Source of the DNA: Scedosporium boydii
Taxonomy: Eukaryota > Ascomycota > Sordariomycetes > Microascales > Microascaceae
Reading direction: 5' to 3'
Assembly: GCA_002221725.1 (NCBI GenBank)
Contig: NJFT01000265.1
Span: 1-52,648 of the forward strand
DNA: 52,648 nt
In this document: positions 46,088-52,648 of the stretch, piece by piece
Layout of the letters: each line of letters begins with the position of its first letter
How positions within the stretch are numbered: the first letter of the stretch is position 1
Made by a program: the position numbers and the translations under genes
The notes under the pieces: generated by a model
What the model was told of the DNA's origin: nothing
What the model saw: the letters and a program-made list of their open reading frames with translations, nothing else
The model's database searches: none

Positions 46088-49000
46088 GTTCCCAGGTGTT
46101 GTCGCTTTCTTCGTAGTTCTTCCATTTGACTAAATACTCGATGGTTCCTTCATTGTTTCGTGAGTCAGTGATCCTTTCTGCCTCGAAGATTCCTTGTTCT
46201 TCAGCTTCGAGCTGGACTGATTTTCCTAATAGTATACTTTCGTAGGCTAGTTCCAGTAGTACTACGTAGAACACCAGGTAGTTGTCCATGCCTTCTAGTA
46301 GTTCCAACTCGTAGTTGACTTCCGAAACTTTCCTCTTAACTAGGAAGGGTCCTAGTTTTCGGTAATCAAGTTTGTCGCTTGGTCTCGTTATTTTGATTTG
46401 GGGGTCCCTAGTTCCTGGTTTCTTTTGTAGTAACCAGACCTTGCTTCCCCTCTCAAGGGTTGGTCCCTCAAGCCGCTTGCTGTTAGCATAGCACTTCATC
46501 CTTTGCTAGATAAATTACAGTTCTTCTTTTAACTACTCGTGCAGTTCCTTCATTTTGTCCGCTGCAAGGATTGCTTGTTCTACTTATATCTTCGTACCTA
46601 TGGGCTCAAATCCTGTCCTAGGTTCGATGCCATAGTTTGCGTAGAATGGTAATATCTTAAGGCTTTCCGACATATTAGTATTATAGGCTTTCTAGGCTAG
46701 GGGTAGCAGCGATACCCAGTTGTCTTGTTCCCAGTTAACATAGTGCTGTAGATATGTCTCGAGCGTTTAGTTTGTTCGTTCCACCTGCCCTTGTATTTCC
46801 GGGTGATAGGCAGTAGACAATTTGTGATTGATTCCCATTCTGTCTGATAGGCTTTGCCAGAAGTAGGAGACGAACACTCCGCCTCTATCCGAGTTAACTT
46901 CTTCTAGTAGGTTGTGGTTTGCTGCCACAGTTCGCAGGAACAGTTCCGCGAATTGTAGTGCTTTCATGGATTCATTGCAGGGCACGAAGTAAGCGTACTT
47001 CGTCAGCCTGTCGATTACCACCATGATGCTGTCGTATCTGACCCCTGTGGCTGGGTCTCTTGACTTCGGTAGTTTGACGATGAAGTCGATGACGATTTTC
47101 TGCCATGGTACCTCTGGTACTGGCATGGGTTGCAGTTGTCTGTACAGCTTGTGTGGCCGATTCTTATTTTTTCCGCACTGAGGGCATTTAGCTATGACCT
47201 CAGTAGTTACCTTCTTAAGGTATGGAACAGAGTACTCCTTTAATACCTTTTCCATGGTTTTCGTGATTCCTGGGTGCCCATTGTGTGGTGCTTTGTAGAT
47301 TGCTTAGATAAATCTTTCTGCTAGGTTCGGGGGCACCATTATCTGCGTTTGTTCTTAGGTCTACATTTGGTCTTGTAGTCCGAGGTCCGCATAGTAGTTC
47401 TTAATTTCCTTCACGATCAGGTTGACCCATTATATCTGATACCCTGCGGCTAGCTGTCGCAGGTTTCCTTCTTCATCGTAGTGAAGGAGGGTACCTGTTT
47501 CTTTTAGTACTTTTTGAAAGTGGTCTGGTCTCCGGCTGAGAGCATCAGCTCTTCCGTTTTCTTTTCCCTTGACATGTACGATTCTAAAATCGTACTCGGA
47601 CAGTTCTTCTGCCCATCGCGTTTGTCGTCGGTTGAGTTCCTTTGTCGTAGTGAACCCTGTAAGGTTCTTATGATCGGAGTATACTGTGATCGGATGCTTG
47701 GCTCCGGCGAGGTAGTGTCTCCATTCCTTGAATGCTTCGACGATGGCCATTAGTTCCTTGTCAGGGATGGCGTAGCGTAATTTAGGTCCATTAAGTTTCT
47801 TTGACATAAACGCCACTAGGTGAAGTTTGCTATCCTCGTCTCGCTGTCCTAATTGCGCGCCCAGTCCATAGTCTGACGCATCGGTTTCCAACTCGAAGGG
47901 TTTCGTGGGGTCTGCTTGATGGAGCACAGGTCGCTTACATACTGACTGCTTGGCTTCTTGGAATGCTTTCTGTTCCTCTGGTCCCTATTGAAATGGTTTA
48001 TCCTTTTTGGTGAGCTCTGTGAGGGCCCACACATGAGTGCTATGGCCTCCTAAGAATTTCCTGTAGAAGTTAAGGAATCCAAGGAAACCTCTAACTTCTA
48101 TGACGTTGGTTGGTATAGGCCATTCTAAAATGGCTTTAACCTTTGATTCCTGCATTCGGATCTTTCCGGGCTAGATCGTATATCCGAGGAAGTCTACTTG
48201 CTGCTTGTGGAATTCGCACTTAGCTGGTTCCACTAACAGTTTTGCGTTTTGCAGCTTCTGGAGGACTTTGTATACGTGTTCCTTGTGCTCTTCTAGCGTT
48301 TTTGAGAAGATGAGGATGTCGTCAAAGTACACTACTACAAAGTGGTCCAAGTATTCTCGTAGGACGTAGTTAATCATCGTCTAGAAGCTTGTAGGGGCAT
48401 TTGTTAATCCGAAAGGCATAACCAAGTACTCGAAGTGCCCAAGGCGTGTCCTGAAGGCAGTCTTCCACTCATCGCCTTCCTTAATACAGATCAAGTTATA
48501 TACTCCTCTTAAGTCCAACATCGTAAACCACTATGCTTCTTGGAGTGTGTCCTGTAGTTCTGAAATAAGTAGTAACGGGTATCGGTTTTTGATAGTGATT
48601 TCGTTGAGTTGCCAATAGTCCACACACATTTGTAGCTCGCCATTCTTCTTAGGTACCCAGAGGATTGGGTATCCTGCTGGCGATGTCAAGGGTCTAATAT
48701 ATCCCTTCTTTAGCATCTTCGCTATGTAGTCTCTTAACGCTTGCTATTGCATTTTGGTGAGGTTGTAGATAGGTATGAACTTCGGTTAAGTACCTTCTTT
48801 CAATAGTATCTCGTAGTCCCACTGGCTATGTTCTAGTAGTCCAGTGTCTAGTTCTTCAGTAAATACTTTACTATACTTCTAGTATTCCTTAGGTATATGC
48901 TGCAGTGTTTCTTCTGCTGGCAGCGTGGCTTCGAAGATCATTATAGCTCTTGTCGTATATACTTGCTTGTGTTTTCTTCCCTTTAGTAGGTAATTCGAAT

Positions 49001-51908
49001 CTTTCGTAGTAAGCGCTTTAAAGTAAATCATTATTCTAAAGGCTCTTAGCTTGCTTGAGGGTAACTCTTCTAGTCAACACTACTCAGTAGCTAAGTCGTT
49101 TCCTGGGCCTCACTTGGTCTCGTTCCAAGTAAGCTAATCAGTTACCCAATTAATCTACAGGTTCCTTGTTCGCAGCCATGGGATCCCTAGTACAATAGGG
49201 TGTCCAGCAGTTCCGGTGATATCAAAAGAAACGTAGTCGACTCTTCCTGCAATGTAGACACGGAGGTGCGCGGTCTCCGTGCTAACTACTCCGCCTTCGT
49301 AGTCTACTGGCGTTCCGTCGCATGCGTTTAGGGTGTATAGCTAGTGCTTTTCTACCCATGGTAGTTTTAACTGGTTGACAATGGTTGGGGAAACGAAGTT
49401 CCCTTGTACCCCGCTGTCTACTAAAGCCTGGAACTCTCGTCCAGCTAGGGTGACGGGCACCTTCAGGTGGCGGATCTGCTGTCCTTCCATGATGTTCATT
49501 TCTCTTGTTTCTTGACTGGGTCCAGGTCCCATCGTTCTTGTAACTTCTTCCGCGACCGACATTGAACTCCCGCGTCGTGGTCTTTGCAAGCTGGCCATCT
49601 GTTGTTAGAGCCTCTTGATTTCTTGTTGCTGTTTTTGTTGCTGTCCGTTCAATTCCAGCATTTCTTGCAAGTAATCGACTAGGTTCTAGGCGAGTTCGAG
49701 TCGCTTATTTATTTCTTCCTGGAGTTCTTCGCAGAGGTTCTCCAGTCCTGCAGGGTCTGTTCGGCCTTCGAGGAGGCACACTCGCTCTTCCAGTTCTCCT
49801 AAGAACTTTTCCCTTGGCTCTTTTTCTTCTTCCAGTTCCTAGACTTATTGCTAGAGTTTCTGGATTTCCTTTCGTCATTTCTCATCGTTTCGGAGGCCTT
49901 CTTCTTCTACATCATCGACCCTTATGTCAAGGTCAGCTTTGTTGAGGATAGTGTGGCGAAGATCGTCAATTTGTTTCTAAAGGTCGATGAGGTCTGACAC
50001 GATATCGTCTAGCTTCCCATCATAATATTAGTTAAGTCTCTTATAGGGCGTTCGGCTTCCGCCAGTGCCTCTATGCCAGGCGAAGGGGGCTTCCCCCTTG
50101 GCCGCTTCCCTTCGGTTTGTTCGTCGTTCTCTCACAGATTGCTTCCGCTGCTCCCATGTTTCGTCATCTAGGTCCTATATACTGTAGTAGGTGTCTAGGT
50201 CCTTGGTTGCCACTTCTGTTCTTACGTCGGTTTTCTCGGTCTTCCTTCGTGCTTCACGTGCTCCCCAATCCTTCCGTTCTTCTTTGTTCGATGGATATAG
50301 ATAGTTTTTCTGTCTCAAGGCTTCCACATAGTATTCCCATCGTTCAGTTAAGCTCTGTGGATCCTCAAGGCGCTGAGCTGCCTCGTACTCCAGTTGTTCA
50401 CAGTCGAGGTCTTCCTTTGCGATCTCAGGGATCTACTGGATTACTTCCTTCTCCAGGTTTTCGATGATCTCCCTGAGTGCTTGTCTTTCTTCTTCTTCTT
50501 TGAGCGCGTTGTGGTGGCTGATCGGGAGGTTCTTGAACCATTCTTCTCATTCCTAGGTGGTTCGGGCCGTTTGTCGCTCCTGGTGCTGCTTCTCCAGGTT
50601 TTGTTAGTATACGAACCACTGTAGTGATCCAGGCATCCGGTGGTACTGTTTATAGGCCTCGTCATAGTGTTCTTCGTAAGACAGGTCCTCGCTGGTGAGG
50701 GTGTCGAACTTCTTCAGGAGTTCTTCCTTAGTCTCCTGGATTCGTTCTGCAATTCCTGGAATCTTAGCTACTTCTTCCCATTTCATCATTCCAAACGTTC
50801 GTAGCTTCTTTAGGTAGTAGCCAGCCCCATCCTTGTCGCTTTAGTGGGTGGCACAGTTGTCATCGTAGCATGCAGTCCACGACAAGGATTTGTAGTCGAT
50901 AGTGCTGGCTCCTAGCTGTCGAGTTTTTCCCTCTAGCACGGGCTTGAACCCAGATTTCTTCTTATCCGGCCGTTCGTATCCCGGCTTAGGCTTGTGCCTC
51001 ATTCGGCATTCCCTTGCGTAGTGGCCATAACGTCCGCATTCGTAGCATTTCCCCACCTTTTCTTCAAGTCTCTTAAGGGGGGCTTGTTTCGTGGTGCTGG
51101 TGCTAAGTTCCATGGGCCCTGCGTGGGTTCCCCATGCAGTAGTCTTATAAGTGGTCTTTTTCTTGATGTAGGATCGTCCTTGTCCCCGTTTCTCCATGCA
51201 TCGTTCGTATTGTCGGTCATTGATGCATACTGCCATGGCGATGTATTCTGACAAGTCTCCTGGTCGATCTATTTTATATAATTCATCCTTAACTTTGTCC
51301 TTGAGTCCGGCGTAGAATCGGGCCATTAGGGGCTCGTCTTCCCAATCGAGATGAGATGCTACCTGTTGAAACTCGGCAGCGTACTGGGAAGCAGCTCCCT
51401 TTTGTCGTAGGTTCTCGAGTCGTTGTTCGTTGGCTTGCTCTTCATCCGGGTCGCCGAAGGCGCCCTTCAAGGCTTGCTCGAAGTCCTTATATTTCCCAAA
51501 AAGCTTTCGGGTTTCTTCATCCTAGTTCCTGCTTAAGGGGTTCTCTAAGTAGTCTCTCATTCGAGGCTCAAACTAGGCCAGAGCATCCCCAGTGAGGAAT
51601 GCAGCGATGGCAAGCACCTAGTCTTCCTCTCTGTTGAGGTCAAGGTGGTAATACAGGAGATAGGCTTGGGCCTGCGTCAAGAACCCTTGGAGCGTTCCTT
51701 TCTTTCCGTCGTAGGGCTTGGGGGCTGGGATCTTGTATCGGGGATGAGTAACCCGGTCCTCCAGCTGCTTGATGCAGTCACTGCTGGCGGACAACTTATC
51801 CTCGAGTTACTACTTCTCGGCCTCAAGCTGTTCTTTTTCTTTGATGAGGGCTGCGTGGGCCTTCTTCATGTCTTCCATGGAGGTAGTACTTCCTTTGGCG
51901 GTCGACAT
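45903..51908 (-). pseudogene. Gag-pol polyprotein of the chromovirus, interrupted by stops
   Basis: From ATG 51908 (MSTAKGSTTSMEDMKKAHAA) to the final stop at 45903, one single frame of 2002 codons covers all domains. There is no frameshift. By hand I count about 42 premature in-frame stops (roughly 25 TAG, 13 TAA, 4 TGA). Recognisable parts: CCHC knuckle CYECGRYGHYARECR near 51000-51048; protease ALVDSGVQGNF near 49400-49430; reverse transcriptase with VVVYFDDILIFSK near 48310-48350; RNase H ETDASDYGLGAQL near 47860-47900; integrase zinc end CPQCGKNK and core between about 47180 and 46760; chromodomain EYLVKWKNYEESDNTWEP near 46060-46150. The longest uninterrupted parts are 50841-51470 and 45903-46499. 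The stop types fit C-to-T change at CpA on either strand, the RIP pattern. Not functional as it stands. Confidence 0.95.
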
Positions 51909-51956
51909 GTTGTTCGTAGTTAGTATACTGCTGGATAGGGTCACTTACTAAACAGG

Positions 51957-51967
51957 AGTAGTCAACG
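51957..51967 (-). other. Primer binding site of self-priming type
   Basis: Directly after the 5' LTR the sense strand reads CGTTGACTACT. It lacks the TGG expected for pairing with a tRNA CCA end. It is complementary, with one G-U wobble, to AGTAGTCAATG inside the LTR (sense strand, 52136-52126), about 44 nt after a TATATAAAG box. This matches the Tf1 scheme in which the transcript's own 5' end primes cDNA. Confidence 0.6.
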
Positions 51968-52405
51968 TGTTACAATCCTAACACTGCAGGTTTCGGCTGA
52001 TCAATGGGATAGGAAGGTGCTGGGATAGCAGGGGCCTGTTTAGGGATAAGCGAGGCGATCGAGCAGTATTCACAATGATAAGTGCTGAGAGTGCGTATAC
52101 AAGTGTAGGGTGTAGATGTTACTTGCATTGACTACTGAAGAGTCTGGAAGATAACTAGACTAGTGGGAGACATCGTAGCTTTATATAGACACTTCTTCCA
52201 TCCGTCTTCAGTTCCTTATCGTAGTCGATCGAGTCCTTGCTCGATCGCCTAGTCGATCCTTGGTTCGACCGGCCGGTCGGTCGGATGGTCGTCCGACCGA
52301 CTCGTCGGACGTCATGCCGCCCGATTCCATGACTAAGCTGTTTCAATTCTGCCGTCCTGGCTCACCGCCCGGCTCACGTGATGTGGCCGCGGCCAGCTCA
52401 TGACA
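51968..52405 (-). repeat. 5' LTR (right copy) with promoter
   Basis: 438 bp, TG...CA ends, two transitions from the left copy (CCAG versus CTAG in the hairpin-rich middle; GTAG versus GTGG near the outer end). In sense orientation TATATAAAG at 52180-52187 is the likely TATA box; transcription would start near 52136. Confidence 0.97.
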
Positions 52406-52410
52406 CGCTG
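52406..52410. repeat. Target site duplication, right copy
   Basis: CGCTG, identical to 44897-44901. Confidence 0.95.
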
Positions 52411-52648
52411 CAGTTGTTCTGCCATATCCCACCGCCTTTTGGCCGCATAAAATTTAGCTCATGACAATCGGAGGCTTCCCCAGAATGCCAGTCTCCTGGA
52501 TTATGGTGCCTGTGACCAATCTACGGAAGCCTGTAGCGATTTTGTAACTTTTGAAATTTTTCGACCTTGACCCCTCTATATACACACACCATCCGTACAA
52601 ATAATTACACTTCTAGTTAAATAAAATTTAGTATTATTCAATATTATA

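Larger units (their letters stand above)
44902..52405 (-). mobile_element. Complete Ty3/gypsy chromovirus LTR retrotransposon
   Basis: The element is 7504 bp, bounded by two 438-bp LTRs and a 5-bp duplication (CGCTG). It is transcribed on the minus strand, so the right LTR is the 5' LTR. Order along the sense strand: gag with a CCHC knuckle, aspartic protease, reverse transcriptase, RNase H, integrase, chromodomain, polypurine tract. RT before integrase plus a chromodomain places it in the chromoviruses of Ty3/gypsy. The reading frame is destroyed by many stops. Chromodomains direct integration to marked chromatin in related elements. A plus-strand ORF lies between pol and the 3' LTR. Confidence 0.97.

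Noticed and set aside
1..52648. CRISPR array, bacterial operon or prophage
   Set aside because: Introns, fungal families and gene spacing show eukaryotic DNA; no regularly spaced repeat array exists. The only regular tandem array is the coding HEAT repeat.

Overview
The window is nuclear DNA of a filamentous ascomycete (Pezizomycotina). The basis is short GT-AG introns with CTAAC-type branch points, pyrimidine-rich leaders, fungal housekeeping proteins (PAN2, a Nup98-Nup96 precursor, Cdc31, Ind1, an SPF30-like protein), fungal-restricted families (DUF6590, DUF6601, a SesB-type NLR) and a Ty3/gypsy chromovirus with RIP-like decay. I cannot fix the order or genus from sequence alone.

Layout. 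1-1263 (-): a Pro/Ser-rich repetitive reading frame, open to the left edge but with a TAG at codon 20, followed by purine-rich minisatellites to about 2600. 3566-5067 (-): secreted, probably GPI-anchored von Willebrand A protein. 6052-8684 (-): secreted GH43 glycosidase in 11 exons. 9875-10953 (-): mitochondrial carrier of the oxoglutarate/malate type. 10954-17442: 6.5 kb in which I find no credible gene, but a recurrent TACTTCGTA-like motif. 17443-18679 (-): DUF6590-like protein with codon-repeat tracts. 19366-23611 (-): PAN2 deadenylase, 12 exons. 24488-25206 (-): centrin Cdc31, divergent from 26594-32900 (+): the Nup98-Nup96 (Nup145) precursor, 6 exons. 33495-34781 (+): mitochondrial P-loop Fe-S protein Ind1. 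35299-36465 (-): SPF30-like Tudor splicing factor.

The right third is accessory. 37772-41630 (-) is a 1269-residue NLR: alpha/beta-hydrolase with a Cys in the nucleophile elbow, then NACHT, then near-identical 32-residue HEAT-like repeats. It is divergent from 42173-43251 (+), a DUF6601 two-helix membrane protein. A relic of an LRR/F-box-like gene follows. At 44902-52405 lies a complete Ty3/gypsy chromovirus (438-bp LTRs, 5-bp duplication CGCTG) in minus orientation. Its gag-pol is one 2002-codon frame carrying about 42 premature stops and no frameshift, while its LTRs differ at only 2 sites. It also holds an intact antisense ORF with a Zn2Cys6-like cysteine array and coiled coil.

How genes relate. 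Nup145, Cdc31 (a TREX-2 and spindle-pole subunit in other fungi), PAN2 and the SPF30-like factor all touch mRNA maturation or export, but they look like ordinary housekeeping neighbours rather than an operon-like unit. The NLR/DUF6601 divergent pair is the best candidate for a self/non-self recognition system. The antisense ORF of the retroelement is the best candidate for something undescribed. All gene models were assembled by hand from splice signals with reading phase checked; none has transcript support.
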